This document shows, one piece after another, positions 1 through 5,235 of a stretch of 5,806 nucleotides of DNA (position 1 is its first letter; every line of letters starts with the position of its first letter). The notes under the pieces were generated by a model, which was not told the DNA's origin, made no database searches, and saw only the letters and a list, made by a program, of their open reading frames with translations. A program made the translations under genes and the position numbers. This DNA is from Candidatus Njordarchaeota archaeon (GTDB taxonomy: Archaea > Asgardarchaeota > Njordarchaeia > Njordarchaeales > Njordarchaeaceae). Where the stretch lies: contig JAHKLG010000093.1 in NCBI GenBank assembly GCA_029856625.1, positions 1-5,806 of the forward strand. Direction: 5' to 3'.

Positions 1-75
1 AGAGAGACTATGATATGGTATACTTTCCAGAATAACTCTTTCTTATAGAAAAAGAGACTGCTAATATTTATTGGA
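1..75. other. Left-edge intergenic stretch with a weak hairpin
   Basis: I find no credible gene here on either strand. Positions 36-56 can form a short imperfect hairpin (ctctttctt / gaaaaagag around an ata loop, one mismatch and one G-T pair). It could be the terminator of a gene lying beyond the left edge, but it is AT-rich and short enough to be chance. Confidence 0.3.
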
Positions 76-83
76 TTGTGTAC
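76..83. repeat. Left target-site duplication of the MITE-like element
   Basis: The bases TTGTGTAC abut the outer end of the left terminal inverted repeat. The identical 8 bases abut the outer end of the right repeat at 272-279. If the terminal T/A pair is not part of the element, the duplication reads as 9 bases (ATTGTGTAC, 75-83 and 271-279). Confidence 0.75.
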
Positions 84-100
84 TGGTTTGTCAAAAATTT
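84..100 (+). repeat. Left terminal inverted repeat of the element
   Basis: This 17-base repeat (TGGTTTGTCAAAAATTT) is the exact reverse complement of 255-271. The match breaks immediately inside (a101 against g254) and at c83 outside, so the boundaries are sharp. Confidence 0.8.
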
Positions 101-254
101 ATCGAGTTTCTCTGAATGGTTTTCTTCATTATTTCTGTCTCTTCTCGGAATAGCCTATCAACACAGTCGAAAGACTTTAATATGGAAGAGGCAAGCCACG
201 AGACTCATACATCCGCAAAGAAGAGCCAGCCACAAGCCAAGAGAAAAATCAAAG

Positions 255-271
255 AAATTTTTGACAAACCA
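255..271 (-). repeat. Right terminal inverted repeat of the element
   Basis: AAATTTTTGACAAACCA pairs perfectly with 84-100. Its outer end touches the right copy of the target duplication. The TATA box of the following gene begins only about 11 bases further on. Confidence 0.8.
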
Positions 272-279
272 TTGTGTAC
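272..279. repeat. Right target-site duplication of the MITE-like element
   Basis: TTGTGTAC is an exact copy of 76-83. It lies between the element and the TATA box at 283-291, so the duplicated bases restored the sequence just upstream of that promoter. Confidence 0.75.
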
Positions 280-282
280 AAA

Positions 283-291
283 TTATTTAAA
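283..291 (+). promoter_or_regulatory. Archaeal TATA box of the Lrp-like gene
   Basis: The sequence ttatttaaa fits an archaeal TATA box. It predicts a transcript start near 312-315 and a leader of about 28 bases. The leader carries a good Shine-Dalgarno site (aaggtgag, 327-334) seven bases before the ATG at 342. Confidence 0.55.
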
Positions 292-341
292 TCCCTAAAA
301 CTTATCTATTTTTGCTATGACTTAGTAAGGTGAGACTATAA

Positions 342-578
342 ATGCGCGCCTATATCCTCGCTAAGTTAGTGGCTGGTAAAGAAGAAGAAGCAATAAAGGC
401 TTTGAGAAATATTCCTGAAATAAAGAGGTTAGTTGAGGTTCTCGGCCCGTATGACTTAGTAATGGAGGCGGAAATCTCTGATCCAACACGACTCAATGAT
501 CTGGTAATTCGAAAAATTAGGTCCTTAGAAAGTGTTCAGGAAACACTCACCCTTATCGTAGCCAGAGAACGCAAATAG
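342..578 (+). CDS. Stand-alone Lrp/AsnC ligand-binding (RAM/SMA) domain protein
   Basis: This 78-residue protein is the effector-binding half of the Lrp/AsnC family without the DNA-binding helix-turn-helix. The beta-alpha-beta-beta-alpha-beta pattern is visible. An opening strand (RAYILAKLV, 2-10) is followed by a helix (KEEEAIKALRNI, 13-24), a strand leading to the family's glycine signature GPYDLVMEAE (35-44), a second helix (DPTRLNDLVIRKIRSLE, 48-63) and a closing strand (ETLTLIVARE, 67-76). Such domains form dimers and larger rings and bind amino acids. Stand-alone forms are common in archaea and may act by assembling with full Lrp regulators; that role here is inference. The ATG at 342 is supported by the ggtgag site seven bases upstream. 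The gene stands alone, converges on the TPR gene, and has the small mobile element immediately upstream of its promoter. Confidence 0.88.
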   Translation: MRAYILAKLVAGKEEEAIKALRNIPEIKRLVEVLGPYDLVMEAEISDPTRLNDLVIRKIRSLESVQETLTLIVARERK

Positions 579-589
579 AAAACGCAAAT
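568..589 (+). repeat. Short tandem direct repeat across the Lrp-like stop codon
   Basis: AACGCAAAT occurs at 568-576 and again at 581-589, a period of 13 bases, with the stop codon (576-578) at the end of the first copy. It may be a small slippage duplication. No function is evident. Confidence 0.4.
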
Positions 590-591
590 CA

Positions 592-617
592 CGATAAACC
601 TTATCGAATCTAGATTC
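592..617. repeat. Two adjoining palindromes after the Lrp-like gene
   Basis: CGATAA-acc-TTATCG (592-606) is a 6-bp stem with a 3-base loop. It runs directly into the perfect 12-bp palindrome GAATCTAGATTC (606-617). They lie in the convergent gap and might form 3'-end structure in the transcript or be a protein site. Each alone is short enough to be chance. Confidence 0.35.
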
Positions 618-630
618 CAATAAATTCATC

Positions 631-652
631 CTTAATCTTTTTCTTGACGTTT
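631..652 (+). terminator. Possible T-rich terminator of the Lrp-like gene
   Basis: The stretch cttaatctttttcttgacgt follows the two palindromes and has a run of five T on the coding strand. Archaeal RNA polymerase stops at such T-runs. Support is modest. Confidence 0.35.
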
Positions 653-723
653 ACTCCCCAGCACAAATAGTTTGGTCAGGGGCAACTAAATATTAGGAGC
701 ATTTATTTCATAAAAACCGATTA

Positions 724-754
724 TTCTCTCTTTTTTAGTAAAAAAAGGGGAGAA
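724..754. terminator. Two-way hairpin terminator between convergent genes
   Basis: ttctctctttttt (724-736) pairs with aaaaaaggggagaa (741-754) across an agta loop. The stem is imperfect near its base. Each strand shows a run of at least six T, so it can end transcripts from both sides. It lies three bases beyond the TAA stop of the TPR gene (757-759) on the minus strand. Confidence 0.55.
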
Positions 755-756
755 AA

Positions 757-1977
757 TTATGAGCCTTCTCTGGGTGGTCCTTTTTCCATCATTGATAAGA
801 GGACATAAGCTGCGGTCACGCCTTTTTGAGCAGCCTCTTCTAGGTATTTCTTAGCGGTTTCGAAGTCTTTTTTCTTTATATGAAGTAGTCCGTACATATA
901 GGGAATATATGGATTATCAGGGCTTATTTTCTCAGCTTCTTTTATATATTTCTCAGCCTCTTCTATTTTCTCCATTGTTAAGAGAGTACTTGCCGCGTGA
1001 AGATAAGCAGTTATGTCTTGAGGATTGCGTTTTAAGGCTTCTCTAAACATGTTTAAAGCTTTTTCGTTCTCTCCTCTTTCACGAGCCAATAATCCAAGAT
1101 AAACATATGGTAAGGAGGAATTTGGATCTATCTCAATAGCCCTTCTCAGTAATCTCTCAGAAAATGCTGGGGCTATACTTCGAATAGAGTACGCGAGATC
1201 AGAAATAAACTCTAGATCTCTGTTTGTAGATAATACCTCATCAATTCTGCCCCTCTCAACTAGGAATATAGAATGAGCAAATAATAATTCCTCATCAAGG
1301 TTTTCGGGACTTAATCTGGCAGACTCACATATTTGCTTAAACTCATCTACGTTGCCCTTCTCTCTTTCTAGCCAAGCTTTTAGAAGAGTTAAGAGAGTTA
1401 GATGAAAATCACTCATATAGTTCCCTAATTTCTCCAATTCACCGATACTTTCTTCTAGAATGTTCATTTCTCCAAGCATTTTAGCCGTAAATGCTTTTCT
1501 TGATAATACTTCAATAAGGATATTAGCGTCACTTAAGTTTCTTGACAGATTAGTGGCTTCCTCAAAACTTTTAAGAGCCTCTCTCAACATACCACTAGCA
1601 TAATAGCTTTTCCCTTTTTCATACTTTATTAGGACATTTAATAGGGGTTCTTCAGCGATTTCCTCTGCCTCTGAAAACATGTGAATCGCTTTTTCTGGGA
1701 AATTAGCATAGTCGCACAGCATGCCGCACATAAGTAAGAATTCGCCACCCTTTGATATTTGTTTCGCTAATGCAACTGTTTCTGGAATTGATAGTTCCCG
1801 AATGAGTTCAGCATGTTCTGGATACTCATTAATTGATGAGGCCACTTTTTCTAAAACTGGATGCTTCGAACATTCTGATAGAACGTCTTCTGGAACTTTA
1901 ACGTATCCAAGGATACCATTATCCAGGGCTTTGAAGAAAAAGCTAATAAGGGCTTCACAGGCTTCTGGGATATCCAT
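757..1977 (-). CDS. TPR-repeat protein of unknown role
   Basis: This is a soluble, all-helical protein of about 406 residues, numbered here from a TTG at 1986 that would add three. Tetratricopeptide repeats are clearest at the C-terminus: roughly 291-323 (LPYVYLGLLARERGENEKAL), 325-357 (centred on TAYLHAASTLL) and 359-390 (PYIPYMYGLLHIKKKDFETA). A further repeat lies near 117-150 (YEKGKSYYASGMLREALKSF), with degenerate helical pairs between. TPRs are protein-binding scaffolds and nothing in the sequence names the partner. There is no signal peptide, membrane helix or extra catalytic domain. The N-terminal 75 residues do not look like TPR and may be a separate docking segment. I prefer the ATG at 1977, because TTG and ATG both lack a Shine-Dalgarno site and the predicted transcript start near 2001 allows either. 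The gene is monocistronic and divergent from the mini-histone gene. Confidence 0.85.
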   Translation of the reverse strand: MDIPEACEALISFFFKALDNGILGYVKVPEDVLSECSKHPVLEKVASSINEYPEHAELIRELSIPETVALAKQISKGGEFLLMCGMLCDYANFPEKAIHMFSEAEEIAEEPLLNVLIKYEKGKSYYASGMLREALKSFEEATNLSRNLSDANILIEVLSRKAFTAKMLGEMNILEESIGELEKLGNYMSDFHLTLLTLLKAWLEREKGNVDEFKQICESARLSPENLDEELLFAHSIFLVERGRIDEVLSTNRDLEFISDLAYSIRSIAPAFSERLLRRAIEIDPNSSLPYVYLGLLARERGENEKALNMFREALKRNPQDITAYLHAASTLLTMEKIEEAEKYIKEAEKISPDNPYIPYMYGLLHIKKKDFETAKKYLEEAAQKGVTAAYVLLSMMEKGPPREGS

Positions 1978-2023
1978 TTTTATCAACTTAAGTAGGAATT
2001 AAGAGAAAGCGTAGTACACAAGC

Positions 2024-2032
2024 TATTTAAAA
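2024..2032 (-). promoter_or_regulatory. TATA box of the TPR gene
   Basis: Read on the minus strand the sequence is TTTTAAATA. It predicts a start near 2001 and a leader of about 24 bases to the ATG at 1977. No clear Shine-Dalgarno site follows. Confidence 0.5.
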
Positions 2033-2133
2033 TTTACCAAATGTATTGCTAGAAAAATCGTGGAAATGCGAGAATTTAAAATGAATAATCTTGTTGAAGA
2101 AAAGGAGCTTATAAAGCTTTTAGGAGAGAAAGA

Positions 2134-2141
2134 TTTTAAAG
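2134..2141 (+). promoter_or_regulatory. TATA box of the mini-histone gene
   Basis: TTTTAAAG is preceded by an A/G-rich stretch (gagagaaaga) that could serve as the TFB recognition element. The predicted start is near 2163, leaving a leader of about 23 bases that includes ggtgag (2176-2181). Confidence 0.55.
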
Positions 2142-2185
2142 CTTGTATCATACGTAAATAATGACTTCTTCTCTAGGTGAGAACT

Positions 2186-2365
2186 ATGCCAGAGCTCCTA
2201 ATATATAAGAGTAAAGTTCGCGAAATAGCCAAGAATGAGGGGATGAGAGTATCTGAAAAATTCTATGAGGCTCTTAATGCTAAGGTTGAAGAGATTATAA
2301 GAAAAGCGATAGAAAAAGCAAAGAACGAGGGTAGGAAAACTTTAAGCCCTGAGCATCTGGAGTAG
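2186..2365 (+). CDS. DUF1931 / histone-fold (NFYB/HAP3-like) small protein
   Basis: This 59-residue basic protein has the first two-thirds of a histone fold. A short first helix (YKSKVREIAKNEG, 7-19) is followed by the loop RVSEKF, a long second helix (YEALNAKVEEIIRKAIEKAKNEG, about 27-49) and the loop RKTLSPEHLE. That last loop matches the GRKT motif before helix 3 of archaeal histones, but the chain ends there, so helix 3 is absent. This short form is, from memory, usual for the archaeal DUF1931 family, annotated as NFYB/HAP3-like, so it does not look truncated. A DNA-binding, chromatin-like or regulatory role is inferred from the fold. I chose the ATG at 2186 because ggtgag lies four bases upstream. 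The in-frame GTG at 2177 would use part of that site as its own start. A T-rich terminator follows at once. Confidence 0.85.
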   Translation: MPELLIYKSKVREIAKNEGMRVSEKFYEALNAKVEEIIRKAIEKAKNEGRKTLSPEHLE

Positions 2366-2370
2366 AGGTC

Positions 2371-2406
2371 CTTTCTTTTTTCTTTTATTTATTCTTCATT
2401 TTTTTT
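2371..2406 (+). terminator. T-rich terminator of the mini-histone gene
   Basis: The stretch is almost wholly pyrimidine on the plus strand, with several runs of T (six at 2376-2381, eight at 2399-2406), and starts six bases after the stop. It reaches the stop codon of the converging HAAS gene. The other strand is A-rich, so it serves only the rightward transcript. Confidence 0.6.
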
Positions 2407-3554
2407 CATATAGTAGCCTCGTGAGATAATAAGATCTCCTCCGCTCTCTTCTTAGGCATCGTTCTCAAGTACTTTAGCCAGTTAATTACTGTATCCGTGA
2501 GTATTATTATAATGATAAGTATCGCCATAATTTTAATGAGAGGGATGTATGGTGAAGGTAGTGGAACCAAACTATAACTTATTTTAGTCAAATCGAAATT
2601 GCCTCTTAGGATCTCCTCATGAGATATTATAAGCAACTGTATCTCTTCTGTGTAAATATTAGCTAGTATTAACCAGACAATAAAAATCAGAGCCATCGTA
2701 GATTTTATCGGACCAGCAATGTAGGATTTCTTCTCAGAGTAGTTCTCGTATAGGTATTGAGTAATATTAATGATGCCTAAGGATCCGAAGTAGATAATTA
2801 GTAGAGCCATTAGCATACTCATTAACCAATTAAATGAAACTGTTAGAGTTAGGACATAAATGATGTAGGCTAAGATTATCCACAGTAATCCACTAATCAC
2901 TTTGAAGAGTGAGGGCTTATAAGAAATTGCTGATTTTTCCTCTGATATTCTTATCCCTGTTGGAAGCGTTGCTTTTAAACTTTTTTGAGGAGTCCTTGGC
3001 CGAGGTTTGATCTTTTCTGTCACATATTCTCTCTTAGGTTCCCCTAGAAACTCTTTCACCAAATTCATCAGCATTTCTTTTAGGTCAGGATTGCTTGAAA
3101 AGAAAGACATTATAGCGTATAGGAAGAAGACCCATAGAAATACGATAATAATCATCTCGAGTGTTAATAATGCTGCTAGGCCTAGAGAAAATTCTTCTTG
3201 AAATACTATTTGGATAATTCTTACACTATAAACTGCTGTTAAAACTATGATCCCCCAGAAAACCATCTTCACGAAATAGGGATAAAGATCCTCACTAATG
3301 CCAAATTCAAAAGTTAGTTTCCTCTTCACCTGACTCCCAATAACATATTTACCCGCAAGTTCTCTCGGATCACCAAGCTCTCTAATTATCTTATAGATAT
3401 TTCTTACGGTCATCCCGCCCATCTCTGTTGCTTTGTCCATGATGTGAGTTCTAAGCTCCTCTATGATATCATCCGCAATATCCTCTGGCAAATAAGTTCT
3501 CACTTCCCTTAAATATTCTTCCATAAGCTCGTAAGCCTCTGGCTCCTCTCTCAT
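2406..3554 (-). CDS. HAAS/DUF1700-like membrane protein, PadR partner
   Basis: This 382-residue protein has an N-terminal cytoplasmic helical domain and about six membrane helices. Residues 1-75 match the HAAS/DUF1700 pattern: EEYLREVRTYLPEDIADDIIEELRTHI, then a loop, then KIIRELGDPRELAGKY. This domain is often encoded beside PadR regulators and is thought to couple membrane state to them. Predicted membrane segments are near 95-117, 124-152, 217-237, 241-262, 284-305 and 338-358. A charged, proline-containing cytoplasmic loop of about 60 residues (155-215) separates the first pair from the rest. The C-terminus is again charged (KYLRTMPKKRAEEIL). Its ATG overlaps the padR stop as ATGA, behind gaggag, so the two are translated together. 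Function beyond membrane signalling is unknown; the six-helix body resembles no transporter I recognise. Confidence 0.82.
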   Translation of the reverse strand: MREEPEAYELMEEYLREVRTYLPEDIADDIIEELRTHIMDKATEMGGMTVRNIYKIIRELGDPRELAGKYVIGSQVKRKLTFEFGISEDLYPYFVKMVFWGIIVLTAVYSVRIIQIVFQEEFSLGLAALLTLEMIIIVFLWVFFLYAIMSFFSSNPDLKEMLMNLVKEFLGEPKREYVTEKIKPRPRTPQKSLKATLPTGIRISEEKSAISYKPSLFKVISGLLWIILAYIIYVLTLTVSFNWLMSMLMALLIIYFGSLGIINITQYLYENYSEKKSYIAGPIKSTMALIFIVWLILANIYTEEIQLLIISHEEILRGNFDLTKISYSLVPLPSPYIPLIKIMAILIIIIILTDTVINWLKYLRTMPKKRAEEILLSHEATI

Positions 3555-3898
3555 ATCTCCTCACCGAGGATAAGATTTACTGACTCAACCATCTTTCTCC
3601 AGAAATTTCGCATTCTAACAAGAACACTTAGACCTCTGGGTGTGATAGCATAATACTTTCTCGCCTTCTCTCCTACAATCTTCCATTCTCCTTTGATATA
3701 CCCCCTTCTCTCCAGCCTCCGCAGCAATGGATACAAAGTTCCTTCCTCAATAGATAGTATTCCCTCACTTAGTTTATCAAGAGCCTTTGAAATCTCGTAT
3801 CCATACATTTCCTTTCTACTTAATAACGCTAGAATGCACATCTCTATGATCCCCCTCTTGAGCTCAATTTGCCATTTAACTGTTTCAGATCCATCCAT
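3551..3898 (-). CDS. PadR-family transcriptional regulator
   Basis: This 115-residue winged-helix regulator has the PadR landmarks in order: helix 1 (GIIEMCILALLSRKEMYGYEISKAL, 16-40), the recognition region EEGTLYPLLRRLERRGYI (51-68), and the wing KARKYYAITPRGL (78-90). A short C-terminal helix (about 92-112) serves dimerisation, which makes it a small subfamily-2-like PadR. These proteins are mostly repressors that bind inverted repeats and often control themselves. A strong Shine-Dalgarno site (GGAGGT, 3904-3909) lies five bases before the ATG, and a long inverted repeat covers the promoter. It is the first gene of a two-gene unit with the HAAS membrane protein, and autoregulation of the unit is the natural reading. 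Confidence 0.92.
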   Translation of the reverse strand: MDGSETVKWQIELKRGIIEMCILALLSRKEMYGYEISKALDKLSEGILSIEEGTLYPLLRRLERRGYIKGEWKIVGEKARKYYAITPRGLSVLVRMRNFWRKMVESVNLILGEEI

Positions 3899-3919
3899 AA
3901 TATACCTCCGATAACAATA

Positions 3920-3955
3920 TACCTAGTATCGCTAAGTATATAGTGATGCTAGGTA
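3920..3955. promoter_or_regulatory. Inverted-repeat operator, probable PadR site
   Basis: TACCTAGTATCGCTA (3920-3934) and TAGTGATGCTAGGTA (3941-3955) are inverted arms of 15 bases with 13 matching, separated by agtata. The outer seven bases, TACCTAG/CTAGGTA, are perfect. The centre (3937-3938) falls on the transcript start predicted from the upstream TATA box and also covers the alternative TATA ctatatac. Binding here would block initiation. Assignment to this PadR is inference from position and symmetry. Confidence 0.7.
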
Positions 3956-3957
3956 TG

Positions 3958-3965
3958 CTTAAAAA
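3958..3965 (-). promoter_or_regulatory. TATA box of the padR-HAAS unit
   Basis: Read on the minus strand the sequence is TTTTTAAG. The predicted start near 3936 lies in the middle of the inverted repeat and gives a leader of about 38 bases ending in GGAGGT. A second candidate, ctatatac (3936-3943), would give a start near 3914. Confidence 0.45.
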
Positions 3966-3994
3966 TCTTGCTAATATACTTTGAAGAAAGAAAT

Positions 3995-4813
3995 TCAGTA
4001 ACAGAAATCAACTTGAAGACCTAGTTCTCCAGCCTCATTAATTATTTTCCTTTTCAGCTTCTTGTAATAATAGGGATCACGGAGAATTCTCCAAAATTCC
4101 CTAATTTTTGCTTTATCATAATTTTCTTTAAGAGCCCTATTTATACTCTCCCAGTTTCTAGCTTTTAGGTTTAATTTGTCAATAACTACTCTTTTTACAC
4201 CAGCATCAGCTATGAGTTCGAGTAACGCGCTTAAATCCTTAGTGGTGAAAAGGGGAATTATTGGACCTAGGAAGGCAAATGTATTAGCTATGTTCCCTGC
4301 AAGTATTCGAAGAGCTTTTATACGAGCATCAACTGATGGAGCTCCTGGCTCGAAGACTTTCCTATCATCATCATTTAGCATTGTTATTGTAATACCAGCT
4401 TCTACTTCTTCATGATTAAATTTCTTAATGATATCAAGATCTCTTAAAATTAGGGGAGATTTCGTGAGAATTACTACTGGATACTTATAACGCTGTAATG
4501 TCTCAAGGATTCTTCTAGTTAGCAATTTCGTTCTTTCTATTGGTTGATAGGGATCGGTCACGCTACTTATGAGAACACGCCCACGCCTATTTGCAACAAC
4601 TTCTCGTTTTAGAAGCTCTACTGCATTCGTCTTTGCTATTACTTCTTCTCCCCATTCAAGCGGGTCCTTACCCATTTTAATGTAAACGAACCTAGCGTAG
4701 CAGTAAACACATCCATGTTCGCATCCAATATATGGATTTATCGCGTATTTAACTCCATATATCCCACTCTTGGACATTATAGATCTAACTTTTTTCTCAC
4801 CATACCTGACCAA
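3995..4813 (-). CDS. SplB-like radical SAM protein (COG1533)
   Basis: This 272-residue radical SAM enzyme has the cluster motif C31-EHG-C35-VY-C38, set in AINPYIGCEHGCVYCYARF (24-42). This setting is typical of COG1533, the Rv2578c/spore photoproduct lyase-like group. Further family blocks are SSVTDPYQPIE (83-93), VVILTKSP (113-120), the ITITMLNDDDRKVFEPGAPS region (141-160) and GPIIPL. It should bind a 4Fe-4S cluster and cleave S-adenosylmethionine to a 5'-deoxyadenosyl radical. The substrate is not known for this subgroup, and true photolyase activity is not implied. The only other cysteine is C271, next to last. The start is TTG at 4813 behind ggtggt (4822-4827); a nearby ATG is followed at once by TAG. 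A start at ATG 4777 would lose 12 residues that fit the family. It follows vapC by 17 bases on the same strand. Confidence 0.88.
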   Translation of the reverse strand: MVRYGEKKVRSIMSKSGIYGVKYAINPYIGCEHGCVYCYARFVYIKMGKDPLEWGEEVIAKTNAVELLKREVVANRRGRVLISSVTDPYQPIERTKLLTRRILETLQRYKYPVVILTKSPLILRDLDIIKKFNHEEVEAGITITMLNDDDRKVFEPGAPSVDARIKALRILAGNIANTFAFLGPIIPLFTTKDLSALLELIADAGVKRVVIDKLNLKARNWESINRALKENYDKAKIREFWRILRDPYYYKKLKRKIINEAGELGLQVDFCY

Positions 4814-4830
4814 TCCTACATACCACCAAA

Positions 4831-5235
4831 TTAGTCATCAATATTCTCAAAAACCCTCTGAAGTGGAGTGCGATCGAAATCGCCATCGTTAGATGCTATT
4901 TTCTCAGCTTTGTATTTTATTGCTGTAGCTAAGTGGATAGCATCCTCTAAATCGAGATCATATTTATTCATAATAGTGATGGCCTTCTCGAAGATCTCAG
5001 GAGTAAGAGGAACTATTCTCAATCCTCTAAGAGCCTTAATGCGCTTAAACATTTCTAACGCGTTATAATTCTTACAAATCTCTGACAAGAGAACATGAAG
5101 AAGCCACAGAGTTAATGCTGACGTAATTGCTTTCGACCCTTTCTCGACCTTCTCCAGTATCTTATAGGCAATATTTCCGTATCGCTTATGCCCAGTAAGC
5201 CAATAAACAAAGATATTTACATCGATATACATCAT
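4831..5235 (-). CDS. vapC: PIN-domain ribonuclease, VapC-type toxin
   Basis: This 134-residue PIN-domain protein is the toxin half of a VapBC pair. VapC toxins are metal-dependent ribonucleases that cut tRNA, rRNA or mRNA. The first catalytic acid is D5 (MMYIDVNIFVYW), the third is D98 in LDLEDAIHLATA, and the fourth lies in SNDGDFDR (D117, D119 or D121). The second acid normally follows the TS-x-L-T strand as Glu. Here that stretch reads ITSALTLWLLHVLL, with Leu at about position 45 and the next Glu at 52. Either this is a variant subgroup or the active site is weakened. The ATG overlaps the antitoxin stop as ATGA, with gaggag 11 bases upstream, which signals coupled translation. The gene symbol is given by family, not by a specific match. 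Confidence 0.85.
   Translation of the reverse strand: MMYIDVNIFVYWLTGHKRYGNIAYKILEKVEKGSKAITSALTLWLLHVLLSEICKNYNALEMFKRIKALRGLRIVPLTPEIFEKAITIMNKYDLDLEDAIHLATAIKYKAEKIASNDGDFDRTPLQRVFENIDD

Larger units (their letters stand above)
84..271. mobile_element. 188-bp MITE-like non-autonomous insertion element
   Basis: The ends are a perfect 17-bp inverted repeat: TGGTTTGTCAAAAATTT at 84-100 and its exact reverse complement at 255-271. The outside is flanked by an exact 8-bp direct repeat. This combination is the signature of a DDE-type transposition, and the size is typical of a MITE, mobilised in trans by a full insertion sequence. A second, subterminal inverted pair lies inside (tttctct at 107-113, agagaaa at 240-246). 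The left interior (105-150) is pyrimidine-rich. The right interior (185-254) is purine-rich and richer in G+C than the flanks, so a single strand could fold on itself. There is no transposase. A 38-codon frame starts at ATG 182 and runs through the right end into flanking DNA (stop 296-298). It encodes a lysine-rich peptide (KRKIKEIFDKP near its end) and could be a leftover of a transposase start. The parent IS family cannot be named from the ends alone. Confidence 0.75.

Noticed and set aside
78..290. 70-codon plus-strand frame across the mobile element
   Set aside because: It crosses both inverted repeats and the target duplication, so it is broken by the element's own structure. The residues show no family pattern.
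1..341. tRNA or structured RNA gene in the left region
   Set aside because: No cloverleaf, T-loop (GGTTCRA) or CCA-end pattern is visible. The only strong structure is the inverted repeat of the mobile element.
1721..2002. 93-codon plus-strand frame opposite the TPR gene
   Set aside because: It lies antisense to a well-supported TPR coding region, with low-complexity serine-rich residues. It is a shadow of the real gene. The same applies to frames opposite the HAAS, PadR, radical SAM and PIN genes.
2113..2145. Two AAAGCTT copies 25 bases apart before the mini-histone gene
   Set aside because: A 7-base AT-rich match near a TATA box is expected by chance, and no further symmetry surrounds it.
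2060..2161. 33-codon frame before the mini-histone gene (GTG 2060 or ATG 2081, ends at TAA 2159-2161)
   Set aside because: It spans the TATA box and predicted transcript start of the mini-histone gene, has no Shine-Dalgarno site, and shows no recognisable family.
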